This document shows, in pieces, positions 33,968 through 43,225 of a stretch of DNA of 64,000 bases. The notes under the pieces are model-generated. The model was given only the letters and a program-made list of their open reading frames with translations, searched no databases and was not told where the DNA came from. The DNA lies in NCBI RefSeq assembly GCF_000474745.1, contig NZ_ASJR01000012.1, positions 19,812-83,811 of the forward strand, written 5' to 3'. The DNA is from Chitinivibrio alkaliphilus ACht1. GTDB lineage: Bacteria > Fibrobacterota > Chitinivibrionia > Chitinivibrionales > Chitinivibrionaceae. Position 1 is the stretch's first letter. Each line of letters starts with the position of its first letter. Both the position numbers and the translations under genes were made by a program.

Positions 33968-36139
33968 TTATTTGTTGAAGAAACTTACCAGATCTTCCAG
34001 CTGTGTTTGAGAGGGCCGAACCTTTCGTGGCGCATTCTCAACCTGCTTCATGGAGAGAGAGATTCGTTTTTTCCGTTTATCTACCTCTACAACTTTCACA
34101 CGCACAGGGTCACCCACGCTCACCACTTGATCAGGAGTCTCAATATACTCATTGGCCAATTCAGAAATGTGAACCAATCCATCGGAGTAGGAGTTGATAT
34201 CCACAAAGGCACCGAAATTAGTAATATTGGTTACTTTTCCGTCGAGAATCGCTCCTTCTCGCAACTCGTTGATTCGCAAGGGTCGCGCCGGCTTACTGGA
34301 AAGAGAAATGTATCGTTTTGCCACCTTCAACTGGTTTGCAATATTTTGTTGAATAAAATCTTCAACCCTGCTGTCGTCAGCATGGAAATCCTGAAGTAAG
34401 GCGGTGGTGCGAATAAGTTTTTCCGGAGTAACACCCAATTCGTCACAGACCGACTGTACCAAGCCGAATTCTTCAGGATGAACGGTCGATTTATCCAAGG
34501 GGTTATCTGACTCTGGAAAAACGATATAACCGGATATGTTATTGTATTGCACTGCGTCCAAACAGTCGAGATCTTTCAAGTCTTGTTTGGATGAGATCCG
34601 TTTTTGCTGTTTTGCACGGCGAAGTTCACGCAGCTGAGACTCATCAAGTTCGAGACTGGTGAGAAGATAGTCGTTGGCTCCATTTATTTGAATACCGTAT
34701 TCAAGGGCTGCAGCAACATAGAGGTCGTCAATTAATTCACCAATGACAGAACAGTCCAGAAGTTTTTCCTGCGGATGTATTGAAAAGCAGTGCGCCCCAA
34801 CTTTACTAATAACAGCAAAGGGTTTCATCACGGAGAGAGCGTACGCTAAATTTTTAGAAATCTCCTCTGAGAGGCCTTCGGTCTCTTCAATAAAATAGGC
34901 AGATTTCATGAGTGCGCTGGTTTTTGTTGTTAGAGGAACGCGTTCAACTTCCGGTTTTGATACTGTTACCTTCGATGTTTGATCAATTACGGACTCTACA
35001 TATTCCCCATGGTCATTGTTTAAAACAGCAATGCGGTTGGGGTGGTAGAGAGTAAAGAGTTGTTTGATCTTTTTTGATACAAAGGGACGTCCGTATTGCC
35101 GGATCGTTTCTCTGGTGCAGCGTAGCATACTTCCTAAGCTGTCTACCACAAGAATGTCAAGGGCATCTTCGGAGTAAGCCGAGGCAAAGAGAAGTGTTTT
35201 TTTCGTGCTCTTGGCATACTCTTCAACCATGGGACGAAGGTCCCGTTTCATCTCCTTTATCAGCTCATTTTCAGCCTGCTCATAGTAATGATCCTTCACA
35301 CTGGTTTCCACCATGGGATAAATAAGGCGGTTCCACGCATCTTCCAAGGATTCCATAATGAGCTGATCTTCTTCTGGAGCTGCATCTTCCCAAAAATGTT
35401 CCTTCATCAACTCCATGACATGAATGGGAGGAAGCGCTACTTTTACTTTAATATCACCAGCTTCTTCATCCTTTCGCAGATCAAGGATTTCCTTGCTCTC
35501 AAGGTCTGAGAAAAGCATGTTCTCATCGGTGTATTTATCATATTTCTTCTTTGCTTTCTTTTTAAAATGAAGGGAGACCATTCCTTCATCTTCTGCAAAA
35601 TCGCGGAGCATAATACGAACTTCTTCGTCAAAGCCGTAACGTTCTGCCAGGATATCCACAACACCTTTGCGAACATCATCGGTTGATTTGAGCTCTTCAT
35701 CAGGGCGAAGGTACTCCTGGGCTGCAGCGTCAAAGTCAGTACATTCTCCACGGTGAATCTGGTCTGCAAGAGGTTGCAAGCCACGCTCAAGGGCAACACG
35801 ACCCTTGGTGCGCACATTTGTTCTATGTCCGATGTAGACGTCTTCAATTTCTGCTTCGGAAATACTATAAATGATTTTTTCTTCATTTTCCTCATCGAGA
35901 AGTTCAGCCTTTTCCAGGACAGAACGGGCTCGGTCACGTAAGGTGACAAGCTCTTCCTGTTTGCGGAGAAATCGGTATATCTCAGAGAGTATATCCGTCG
36001 TCACAAAGGCTGATACGGTGGGAACGTAGTTCCGTACAAAATATTTCGAGTTTCCCTCGGTATAGAGCGTACAAATTTCTTCGGCAACTTCGTAAGGAAG
36101 CTCCCAGTTATCCTCTATATAGCCAGCAAATTCAACCAT
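33968..36139 (-). CDS. tex: Tex family RNA-binding transcription accessory protein
   Basis: A 723-residue cytoplasmic protein related to Tex/Spt6. A long helical N-terminal region is followed by a YqgF/RNase-H-like part (around 310-440). Helix-hairpin-helix segments come next (around 470-560, with INGANDYLLTSLELDESQLREL). An S1 RNA-binding domain lies at the C-terminus (about 640-710, ILDGKVTNITNFGAFVDI). Tex proteins bind nucleic acid and influence transcription; the precise role is unsettled. The ATG at 36139 has AAAGGA five bases upstream. The N-terminal half is more divergent than usual, so the family call rests on layout and the C-terminal motifs. Confidence 0.85.
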   Translation of the reverse strand: MVEFAGYIEDNWELPYEVAEEICTLYTEGNSKYFVRNYVPTVSAFVTTDILSEIYRFLRKQEELVTLRDRARSVLEKAELLDEENEEKIIYSISEAEIEDVYIGHRTNVRTKGRVALERGLQPLADQIHRGECTDFDAAAQEYLRPDEELKSTDDVRKGVVDILAERYGFDEEVRIMLRDFAEDEGMVSLHFKKKAKKKYDKYTDENMLFSDLESKEILDLRKDEEAGDIKVKVALPPIHVMELMKEHFWEDAAPEEDQLIMESLEDAWNRLIYPMVETSVKDHYYEQAENELIKEMKRDLRPMVEEYAKSTKKTLLFASAYSEDALDILVVDSLGSMLRCTRETIRQYGRPFVSKKIKQLFTLYHPNRIAVLNNDHGEYVESVIDQTSKVTVSKPEVERVPLTTKTSALMKSAYFIEETEGLSEEISKNLAYALSVMKPFAVISKVGAHCFSIHPQEKLLDCSVIGELIDDLYVAAALEYGIQINGANDYLLTSLELDESQLRELRRAKQQKRISSKQDLKDLDCLDAVQYNNISGYIVFPESDNPLDKSTVHPEEFGLVQSVCDELGVTPEKLIRTTALLQDFHADDSRVEDFIQQNIANQLKVAKRYISLSSKPARPLRINELREGAILDGKVTNITNFGAFVDINSYSDGLVHISELANEYIETPDQVVSVGDPVRVKVVEVDKRKKRISLSMKQVENAPRKVRPSQTQLEDLVSFFNK

Positions 36140-36291
36140 TTAGGTCCTTTTTTGTAGATTTATATTTCGTTTGTTTGTTCATTATTTGATTATGAAGAGT
36201 CGTTTTGTAGAGCGGTGAGTGCATTTTTGACGCGGTCCACCCTTATTTATCTCCCGTGCAAAATACAATACATGGCAATAGCCTGTCAAAT

Positions 36292-36930
36292 TTATTTTCT
36301 AAAACATCCTTTGAGACGATAGATGGTGCTTCCCCGGGCACTCCACTTCTCCTCGTATTCTGTTCGGATATTATCTTCCGGCTCTTGCGCGTGAAGATCA
36401 AGGCAAATCTCATCCAGTGTCATACCGAAACGGTGCATTTCCAAAAGAGAGAATTCAAAGAGGGGCCGATTGTCTGTTTTAAAGATAAGCTCTCCCTTGG
36501 GGGAGAGAACTTCCTTATAGCGCGAAAGAAATCTGGTGTGGGTCAGTCGTCTCTTTGCATGGCGTTTTTTATGCCATGGGTCGCTAAAGTTAAGATAGAT
36601 AGTATCGATTTGGCCGGGAGCAAATACATCTGTTAGGTTGCGAGCATCCATCTTAATAAAGCGGAGATTGGGAAGGGCCAGGGCGAGTGTTTTCTCCAAA
36701 CAGCGAATAAGGATTGAGTCGAATCGTTCCATACCCAAAAAATTGATATGGGGAAAGCGATGAGCCATTCCCGCAAGAAATGCCCCCTTACCGCTACCGA
36801 TTTCTAAATGAAGCGGGCCTGATTGGGGAAAAAACGAGGGTGCATGAAAGGTTGTATCCGGGTTCATGCAGACAAGGGTGGGATGTTGTGCCAGAACGTC
36901 CGGGGCGTGTTTAATATTTCTTTGACGCAT
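36292..36930 (-). CDS. trmB: tRNA (guanine-N7)-methyltransferase
   Basis: Methylates N7 of G46 in the variable loop of tRNA. The 212-residue product has the TrmB length and signatures: LEIGSGKGAFLAGMA (SAM-binding motif I), FLGMERF, IKMDARNL, and IYLNFSDPWHKKRHAKRRL, the highly conserved substrate-binding P-W-x-K-x-R-H-x-x-R-R stretch. The ATG has AGGA five bases upstream. It is followed after seven bases by the dihydrolipoamide-dehydrogenase-like gene, which lies upstream on this strand. Confidence 0.95.
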   Translation of the reverse strand: MRQRNIKHAPDVLAQHPTLVCMNPDTTFHAPSFFPQSGPLHLEIGSGKGAFLAGMAHRFPHINFLGMERFDSILIRCLEKTLALALPNLRFIKMDARNLTDVFAPGQIDTIYLNFSDPWHKKRHAKRRLTHTRFLSRYKEVLSPKGELIFKTDNRPLFEFSLLEMHRFGMTLDEICLDLHAQEPEDNIRTEYEEKWSARGSTIYRLKGCFRK

Positions 36931-36937
36931 GATCTTC

Positions 36938-38290
36938 CTACGGGGTCAGTAAGGGTTTGAAAATTTCTCCCATGGTGGGGTGTGGTAATATAAGATTTTG
37001 TATCTGTCTCGGGGGAATTTTTAACTGTACAATCATGGTGGCGGCAGTACAGAGCTCGCTGACTCCAGCCCCAACCATTTGTATGCCGAGAACTTCCTCT
37101 CTGTTTTCAGAAAAGATCGCGCGGGCGGTTCCACTCATGGGGTAAAATTCTGCGGAAAACTTCCCCGTATGTCCCAGGGGAATATCTCGGGTATAGCAGG
37201 AAATATTGCGGCGTTGTGCCTCTTCTTGGGTGAGTCCTACCGCGAACACTTCCGGTGTTGTGTAGAGTATTTTGGGAATAGGGTATCCATAATGGGGGAG
37301 CGGGGCATCACGCAACAGGGCTGCACATGTTTCTGCGTCTGCAATTGCACCGTGGGCGGTCATCTCTGCGCCGACAACATCGCCAAGAAGAAAGATTTTG
37401 CTTTCCCTGTTTTTTTGTCCATGGGGAGCGATTAAGGGAGAATGGGGGGGGAGGCGGCGAAGGGCATCCATGGAGGGGGTCCTCCCGCAGCAGCATAGAA
37501 GGATATCTGCAGGTACAGTGGTTTGTCCTTCCGGTCCAATACACGTAACGGAGGTGTTCCGGGCTGCCGTAATTTCTGTGGAGAGGGAGATGGTAATATT
37601 TTGCGCGCGTAGTGCCGAAAATAGGCGTCTGCGAAGGGGGCGGTCAAAGCAGGCAAGGGCGGTGTCCGATTTCTCGATAACATGTACCGTGTAGCCCAAG
37701 GATGTGTAGATTTGGGCGAGTTCAAGACCGGCAAAGGATGCTCCCGCAATTACCACCTGTGTTCCTACATTTTTCGGCGGGGGGGCAAAATAGGATTCTC
37801 CCGGTTGATATCCCGTATATTTTGAGGTGTCGAAGGGGATTGTCAAGGTGCTTCCCGTGGCAACGGCGAGGTGTATTCCGTGGTAGTAGTTTCCGGTATC
37901 AGTGACAACACAGACCCCCTTATCAGATTCATTCAGATACTCACCACGTGAGTTACTGAGGGTGACTCCTGCGGTTTTGAGACGATGTTCCAGTCCCTTG
38001 CGTAACTGGGATAGTATGGTGTTGCTTCGCTCATGGGGGCACGAAAAGTCTGGAAGGGGGTGAGAGGGAAGTCCCAAATTTTGGGCAATGAGACTCGTGC
38101 GCGCATAGGAGAGAAATGTTGTGGAGGGAATACAGCCTCGGTTGAGACAGAGGCCGCCCAGGTCTCCTCCTGTAAAGAGCATTACAGAGTTTCCCCTCTC
38201 TGCGGCGGCAAGGGCTAAGGTGTAGCCGGCTGGTCCGGCACCGAGGATAAGGAGATCGGCGGGATCTTTTTCAGAAAAGAAAGGTGCCAC
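36938..38290 (-). CDS. Dihydrolipoamide dehydrogenase-like flavoprotein
   Basis: FAD-dependent pyridine nucleotide-disulfide oxidoreductase of about 450 residues. Visible are the FAD-binding GAGPAGY, the redox disulfide in GGLCLNRGCIPS (two cysteines four residues apart), an NAD-binding GASFAGLELAQ, the second FAD motif FLLGDVVG, and the C-terminal HPTMGE that supplies the active-site histidine and glutamate. The frame is open 36 codons further upstream, but that part overlaps the preceding gene and looks unnatural. The GTG at 38290 starts just before the FAD motif. No 2-oxoacid dehydrogenase subunit is nearby, so the lipoyl partner is unknown; mercuric or other reductase activity is possible. 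Confidence 0.82.
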   Translation of the reverse strand: MAPFFSEKDPADLLILGAGPAGYTLALAAAERGNSVMLFTGGDLGGLCLNRGCIPSTTFLSYARTSLIAQNLGLPSHPLPDFSCPHERSNTILSQLRKGLEHRLKTAGVTLSNSRGEYLNESDKGVCVVTDTGNYYHGIHLAVATGSTLTIPFDTSKYTGYQPGESYFAPPPKNVGTQVVIAGASFAGLELAQIYTSLGYTVHVIEKSDTALACFDRPLRRRLFSALRAQNITISLSTEITAARNTSVTCIGPEGQTTVPADILLCCCGRTPSMDALRRLPPHSPLIAPHGQKNRESKIFLLGDVVGAEMTAHGAIADAETCAALLRDAPLPHYGYPIPKILYTTPEVFAVGLTQEEAQRRNISCYTRDIPLGHTGKFSAEFYPMSGTARAIFSENREEVLGIQMVGAGVSELCTAATMIVQLKIPPRQIQNLILPHPTMGEIFKPLLTP

Positions 38291-38978
38291 GGATACCTGT
38301 CTCGTTGTGAGTAACTGAGTAGGTGGGATGTATCTGTAACTGAGAAAAACGCTGCGTATTATAGTTTCGGGCTGAAATACGCGAATCGATAAAGGCAATG
38401 AGTCGGTTTAGGGCCATCCCCCCTAAAAACAGGGCCCAGGCATCCTCCCATTGATCTGCAGAATCACGCAGATCGGTATAGCGCTCTTGGTTGGCCCGTG
38501 ATGACCAACGCCATTCGTGATCGGGATCGGTAATTTTACGATCAAAAGAGCGGCCTTGTTCAAGGGCGATATTATAGTCATCGCTACTTTCAAAGATGCT
38601 CATGTAGAGCCAGTAATTATTATCGCGATCAAAATCCGCCTTTGTCCCCGCTTCTCGTTCTGCCAAGGCAAAGGCGTTATCCATGGTACGGTTTGAGGTG
38701 CGCCGCGAATAGATCATGCCCGTAAGCACCACCGCTTCCACGGCAAAGTAGAGAGCTGCTCGTCGGTGATCTTCCACGTAGAGGTGTCCCGTACCGGGCA
38801 CTGCCATGCTCATAAAGGCTGCGCCCCACTCACTTTTCATATCGGGATGATCTTCTCCCGTAATGTCAATGGTAACGTCGTCCCCATTGTCCTGTTCCAT
38901 CTCAATACGGAGTTCGTCAGTTCCCCAGAGAGGGAGCACAAGAAGGTAGACACAGAGAAGAGGTTTTAGAAACGCCAT
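38271..38978 (-). CDS. DUF5683-like exported membrane protein, copy A
   Basis: A 235-residue protein with a signal peptide (about 1-19), an acidic patch and the DUF5683 hallmark, a P-G-x-G-x-x-Y sequence (MAVPGTGHLYVEDHRRAA, about residues 57-75), followed by a hydrophobic helix and a charged tail. A second hydrophobic segment lies near residue 185. It overlaps the end of the next DUF5683 gene by 13 bases and is clearly its paralogue: both carry the hydrophobic segment followed by an N-x-x-x-x-x-(I/V)-D-(S/A)-x-I-S-A-R-like end. Function is unknown; it is presumed to be an envelope protein. Confidence 0.7.
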   Translation of the reverse strand: MAFLKPLLCVYLLVLPLWGTDELRIEMEQDNGDDVTIDITGEDHPDMKSEWGAAFMSMAVPGTGHLYVEDHRRAALYFAVEAVVLTGMIYSRRTSNRTMDNAFALAEREAGTKADFDRDNNYWLYMSIFESSDDYNIALEQGRSFDRKITDPDHEWRWSSRANQERYTDLRDSADQWEDAWALFLGGMALNRLIAFIDSRISARNYNTQRFSQLQIHPTYSVTHNETGIRGTFLF

Positions 38979-40225
38979 GCAACCCCCGCTTCTGTGGTAA
39001 GCCCCCCATGCACATTACGATACATACTACTGGTAAGATGCACTGCATCGAAGAGACGTTCATCCTCAGCGGGTCTTCGTTGCGCTGACAGGAGGCGTCG
39101 ATTATGTCGTCGTGCACTAATAAAGGCATCGGTAGCAGACACGACATGATTTACGAGAATTCCAATAACAAAGGTTGTGCTGTAATCGGAGTAGTCTTGG
39201 CTCTTATCAAGCATAGAAAGATAGCGCTGTTGCGTAGATGCTGTCCCGAAGGGAGCTTCCAAACGATTCTCTCCCTCAGGGCGGTAATAAATAATATCGT
39301 ACGCTTCTGCTCCTTCATAGGTCACATCCCCGTCTGCAATACGAACCTCCGTGGCTCCATCCCAGCCCTGTATCATGAGCGGGTTTGCCACACCGAAATC
39401 ACGGTCATAGGGATCTCTCTTGAAGGATTCCCATAACTCATCAAAGGATTCAACATCACCATATCCCAAACCGGCAACATTAAGATATTCGTAGAGATCT
39501 ACGTCACCCTGAAACTCGCCGAGCTCTTCAAGGTTTGCGTAAAAGGTTCGTACGTCATCTTCTTCAAAGTGTTCGTCTAGATAGGCGTGAGCACGATCAC
39601 GTTCATCATCGCTGTCACGGCTAAACTTTATTGCTCCGGCAATGAGAGCTATTTCCACAGCGCCATAAGCAGCAACTTTCCAGTTTCGTTCTACGTAGGC
39701 TTGCCCGAGCCCTGGAAGAGCCAGAGAGTAGAGCATGGCCCGTTGTGGTGAGCGATACTCTTCTATGTTTTCTGAAAAACTCACGACCCGCTCATCCTCA
39801 GTCTCTGTGGCTGTACGACTGCGACGTTGTTGGGGGGAAAGTTCCTCGGAGGCCTGCTTTTCTGTAGTGTCCGAAGAAGGATCTTCTTCAGAATCATCAC
39901 GTGTGCGTCGTTGTGCTCCTGGCCCTCCCATGGCACCAATGGGCCCGCCCGATGGCCCTCCAGGGCCCCGTTGTTGCTCTTCAACTTCTTCCTGCGCTTC
40001 CTCTTGCACCTCCTCTTCTTCAGTGGATGGAGTCTCATCCTCTGTTTCAGCGGCCTGTTCTTCGATGCGGAATTCACGTCTGATAAGGCGCATTTCTTCT
40101 TCTGTCAAGGAGTCATCGATGCTTTCATTGAGCGTATCAGCCTGGGCATCTCTGTTACCCACGGGCTCGGCATTAATGAACAGAGGAAGAAGTATGAGAA
40201 AGAGCAGGTATCGTTTTGGGCTCAT
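38966..40225 (-). CDS. DUF5683-like exported membrane protein with acidic/Gly-Pro linker, copy B
   Basis: A 419-residue paralogue of copy A. After a signal peptide (about 1-19) comes a long low-complexity region (about 60-145) rich in Glu/Gln, then Gly-Pro repeats and Arg/Ser. The DUF5683-type core follows, with LALPGLGQAYVERNWKVAA (about residues 163-181), a membrane segment and the VSATDAFISARRHNRR end. The low-complexity linker probably spans periplasmic space or peptidoglycan. Start ATG 40225 lies 12 bases after the transaldolase stop. Function unknown; a third relative lies at 56.9 kb. Confidence 0.72.
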   Translation of the reverse strand: MSPKRYLLFLILLPLFINAEPVGNRDAQADTLNESIDDSLTEEEMRLIRREFRIEEQAAETEDETPSTEEEEVQEEAQEEVEEQQRGPGGPSGGPIGAMGGPGAQRRTRDDSEEDPSSDTTEKQASEELSPQQRRSRTATETEDERVVSFSENIEEYRSPQRAMLYSLALPGLGQAYVERNWKVAAYGAVEIALIAGAIKFSRDSDDERDRAHAYLDEHFEEDDVRTFYANLEELGEFQGDVDLYEYLNVAGLGYGDVESFDELWESFKRDPYDRDFGVANPLMIQGWDGATEVRIADGDVTYEGAEAYDIIYYRPEGENRLEAPFGTASTQQRYLSMLDKSQDYSDYSTTFVIGILVNHVVSATDAFISARRHNRRLLSAQRRPAEDERLFDAVHLTSSMYRNVHGGLTTEAGVAWRF

Positions 40226-40237
40226 GGTTCCGCCTTG

Positions 40238-41188
40238 TTAGATTCGGTAGAGGGTCCTAATTTGTGTTTCAAAACTGCGCGTATCAGCAGCAAAGGCTCG
40301 AATGCCCTGAGAAAGTTTTTCTACGGCCATGGGGTCTTCGTTCATGCGCCAGCGAAAATCTGCCTCGTCAAGGCTCAGTTTCTCCTCTTGGCATCCTTGC
40401 GCACCCTGCGGAGAGAGTTCGCGCTGTACGGGGGTTGACTCCTTTTTCAACTCACCAAGAAGCTTCGGTGAAATTGTGAGAAGATCACACCCGGCTAATC
40501 CATAAATTTGCCCTACATTTCGAAAGCTTGCTCCCATGACTTCGGTTGTGTATCCGTATTTCTTGTAATAATTATAAATGCGTGTTACGGAGCGCACACC
40601 CGGGTCTTCCAAAGGAGTATAGGAGGTATTTTCTGTGTTTGCGATATACCAGTCGTAGATCCGTCCCACAAAGGGAGATATCAGCTGTGCTCCGGCTTCG
40701 GCACATGCCACTGCTTGGGCAAAGTTGAAAATGAGGGTCATGTTACAGGAAATGCCCTCCTGCTCAAGGATGCGAGCAGCTGCAATGCCTTCCCATGTGG
40801 CTGCTATTTTTATCAGGATTCGTTCCTGTGAGACTCCGGCATCTTTATAGAGTGCGATAATACGACGTGCACGGTTGAGGGTTTCTTCTGTTGAAAAGGA
40901 GAGGCGAGCGTCTACTTCTGTGGAAACACGCCCTGAGATGTATGACAGAATTTCCGTGCCGAAGTTTACGGCCATCTTATCGAAAATAAGATCAAGACCT
41001 CCTTCGGTTTTTTTGCTATATTCTACGGCATCATCTACCAAGGATTTGTATTCCGGCAGCTGTGCGGCTTTTAAGAGCAGACTGGGATTTGTCGTGGCAT
41101 CGGTGGGACGATATTTTCGTATTTCTGAAATTTCCCCGGTGTCGGCCACAACGGTGGTTATTTCTTTAAGATATTCCAGTTGATTCAT
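40238..41188 (-). CDS. tal: Transaldolase (class I, TalB type)
   Basis: Moves a three-carbon unit between sugar phosphates in the non-oxidative pentose phosphate pathway. The 316-residue protein matches the long E. coli TalB type. [15 protein letters not shown] near residue 28 and [15 protein letters not shown] around 130 (Schiff-base lysine in I-K-I-A) are the diagnostic motifs; [19 protein letters not shown] follows. AAGGAG lies six bases before the ATG. It sits in a run with the hexose-phosphate mutase upstream, and a C/G-rich hairpin lies in the gap between them. Confidence 0.95.
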   Translation of the reverse strand: MNQLEYLKEITTVVADTGEISEIRKYRPTDATTNPSLLLKAAQLPEYKSLVDDAVEYSKKTEGGLDLIFDKMAVNFGTEILSYISGRVSTEVDARLSFSTEETLNRARRIIALYKDAGVSQERILIKIAATWEGIAAARILEQEGISCNMTLIFNFAQAVACAEAGAQLISPFVGRIYDWYIANTENTSYTPLEDPGVRSVTRIYNYYKKYGYTTEVMGASFRNVGQIYGLAGCDLLTISPKLLGELKKESTPVQRELSPQGAQGCQEEKLSLDEADFRWRMNEDPMAVEKLSQGIRAFAADTRSFETQIRTLYRI

Positions 41189-41272
41189 GGGACACTCCTT
41201 TTCCGTTTTATCGTAAAATAGTTTATGGAACGAGGAGTTTAATGAAATTGTCTAAAGGTCGAATGGGGGTAT

Positions 41273-41294
41273 GGGGAGAGTGGTGCCTCTCCCC
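41273..41294 (-). other. G/C-rich hairpin between mutase and transaldolase
   Basis: Eight-base-pair stem GGGGAGAG with CTCTCCCC and a six-base loop, just after the mutase stop codon. It lacks a run of Ts on either side, so it may be a transcript-stabilising structure or a weak terminator. This is a visual observation only. Confidence 0.35.
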
Positions 41295-41300
41295 TCGATC

Positions 41301-43031
41301 TTATCCAACAATCATATGGATATTGTTTTCAAAGGCACGAACCTTCTTTTCTACGATACCCTTCAAGGTGCTTAGGGGCAAGCCCGATTCGAAGGTTGAT
41401 ATGTAGAATTTTATCTTCGGCTCTGTGCCGGAGGGGCGTGCGGTGATTACGGAGCCATCTTTGAGGCGGTATTGGATAACGTTTGATGCGGGCAGAGTGA
41501 GTGATTTTTCCTTTGTATTGGTGGTAAGATCATGCACTTCTCCTGTAAGGTAATCACGAACTTCTGATACCATAATTCCAGCAAGTTTATGAGGAATATC
41601 TTCACGCATCTCACGCATAATTCGTTCCATCTTTTCTGTACCGGCTTTCCCTTCAAATTGCTTATTAATAAGAAATTCTTGATAGTACCCGTATTCTTCC
41701 CATATTTCGTTGAGTCTATCCAGCAGCGTTTTTCCCTGCTCCCGATGGTACAGTGCAAGCTCGGCAGTCATGGTTGCAGCGGAAACGGCATCTTTGTCAC
41801 GAACTGCCGTGCCCACAAGATATCCGTAGCTTTCTTCTCCGCCACAGAGGTATTCATAGCCTTCAGCGCCGGTTTCAAACTCCTTAATTTTTTGTCCAAT
41901 GTATTTAAACCCCGTAAGTACATCAAAACAGGTGGCTCCGTAGGATTCTGCAACCTTTCGTTGAAGCTCCGTAGTGACAATGGTTTTTACAAAGGCTGGT
42001 TTCTCCGGCATTGTTCCTAACTCTTTCCTGCTGGAGAAGATGTAGTCAGCCAGAAGTACACCGAGTTGGTTCCCCGTAATGAGGTGAAATGTACCCTCCG
42101 CATCGGGTACCGCAATACCCAGGCGATCTGCGTCTGGATCGGTTGCCATGAGGAGATCTGCTTGTTTTTCTTGTGCCAAGGCAAGACCCATTTGCAACGC
42201 TTCCTCTTCTTCTGGATTGGGTTTCTTTACCGTGGGGAAGTCTCCGTTTGGTTCACGTTGTTCTTCAACAAATACCACGGAAACTCCCATTTCAGAAAGG
42301 GCACGCTCAAGAGGCATCTTTCCTGCTCCGTGAAGGGGAGAATAGACCACGGTTAAGTCTTTACCTTTCTCAGCCATAAGCTCTGGACGAAGAGAAAGGC
42401 CTTTTACCATTTCGATATAGGGTTCATCAATTTCCGCATCAATTAAGGTGATCGTATCTTCTGCATCATCACCGGTAATGATATCCGTCGCGTTGTTTGC
42501 ATAAGCAACAATTTTTTCATCATGGGGAGCTGTTACTTGGCATCCGTCACTCCAGTAAACCTTGTAGCCATTATATTGTGCGGGGTTATGACTGGCTGTT
42601 ATGACAATGCCGGCGGTGGTTTTGAGCTGACGTACGGCAAATGAAAGCTCTGGAACGGGGCGAAGGCTTGAGAAAAGGTATACCTGTATGCCATTTCCCG
42701 CAAGTGTCTTTGCGGCTTCCTTTGCAAAAATATCAGAATAGTTGCGGCTGTCATAGGCAATAACCACAGAGCCTTCACTGGTGGTTTCAGTAATATATTG
42801 GGCAAGTCCTTGGGTTGCTTTCTTGATCGTATAGGTATTGAGGCGGTTGTATCCTCCCCCAATAATACCACGTAACCCGCCCGTGCCGAAGGTAAGGCTT
42901 GTATAAAATCGCTCGTCAAGTTCTGCATAATCCTCACGAGAAAGCAGTTCTTCCACTTCTTGACGAAATTGGGGATGCTGCTCCAGTTGGATATACCGTT
43001 GCGCTTCTTCTTTTAAACGTGCTGTATCCAT
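41301..43031 (-). CDS. Phosphohexomutase (phosphoglucomutase/phosphomannomutase family)
   Basis: Interconverts hexose 1- and 6-phosphates, supplying glucose-1-phosphate or mannose-1-phosphate for glycan synthesis and glycogen. The 576-residue protein has the phosphoserine loop TASHNPAQYNGYKVYW (about 142), the metal loop ATDPDADRLGIA (about 300), the sugar-specificity segment GGEESYGYL (about 390) and the phosphate-binding RPSGTEPKIK near the C-terminus. The length and GEESYGY fit the Bacillus PgcA-like group. GAGGAG lies eight bases before the ATG. It could feed the capsule locus, but it is not adjacent to it. Confidence 0.92.
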   Translation of the reverse strand: MDTARLKEEAQRYIQLEQHPQFRQEVEELLSREDYAELDERFYTSLTFGTGGLRGIIGGGYNRLNTYTIKKATQGLAQYITETTSEGSVVIAYDSRNYSDIFAKEAAKTLAGNGIQVYLFSSLRPVPELSFAVRQLKTTAGIVITASHNPAQYNGYKVYWSDGCQVTAPHDEKIVAYANNATDIITGDDAEDTITLIDAEIDEPYIEMVKGLSLRPELMAEKGKDLTVVYSPLHGAGKMPLERALSEMGVSVVFVEEQREPNGDFPTVKKPNPEEEEALQMGLALAQEKQADLLMATDPDADRLGIAVPDAEGTFHLITGNQLGVLLADYIFSSRKELGTMPEKPAFVKTIVTTELQRKVAESYGATCFDVLTGFKYIGQKIKEFETGAEGYEYLCGGEESYGYLVGTAVRDKDAVSAATMTAELALYHREQGKTLLDRLNEIWEEYGYYQEFLINKQFEGKAGTEKMERIMREMREDIPHKLAGIMVSEVRDYLTGEVHDLTTNTKEKSLTLPASNVIQYRLKDGSVITARPSGTEPKIKFYISTFESGLPLSTLKGIVEKKVRAFENNIHMIVG

Positions 43032-43225
43032 TGTGTAACTCCTCTGTCACTAGTAGCTTTGAATTGTCTTATGCCGGCTTAATGTATTGCCCTACAGTAT
43101 AGTATAGATATTGCCACGGGGCAAGGTAAATAATATAATTATGATATCCTTATAAGATTTCAGCATGTTTTATCTGCAGGGGATATATAATGTATTTTTT
43201 TGAAAACTCAGCGGGTTGAGGCGAT

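Noticed and set aside
39735..40241. Ser/Cys-rich frame opposite DUF5683 copy B
   Set aside because: Mirror of the Glu/Gln and Gly-Pro low-complexity segment on the other strand.
43032..43225. FMN riboswitch before ribD
   Set aside because: The gap is short and I see none of the conserved FMN-element blocks; a structural search would settle it.
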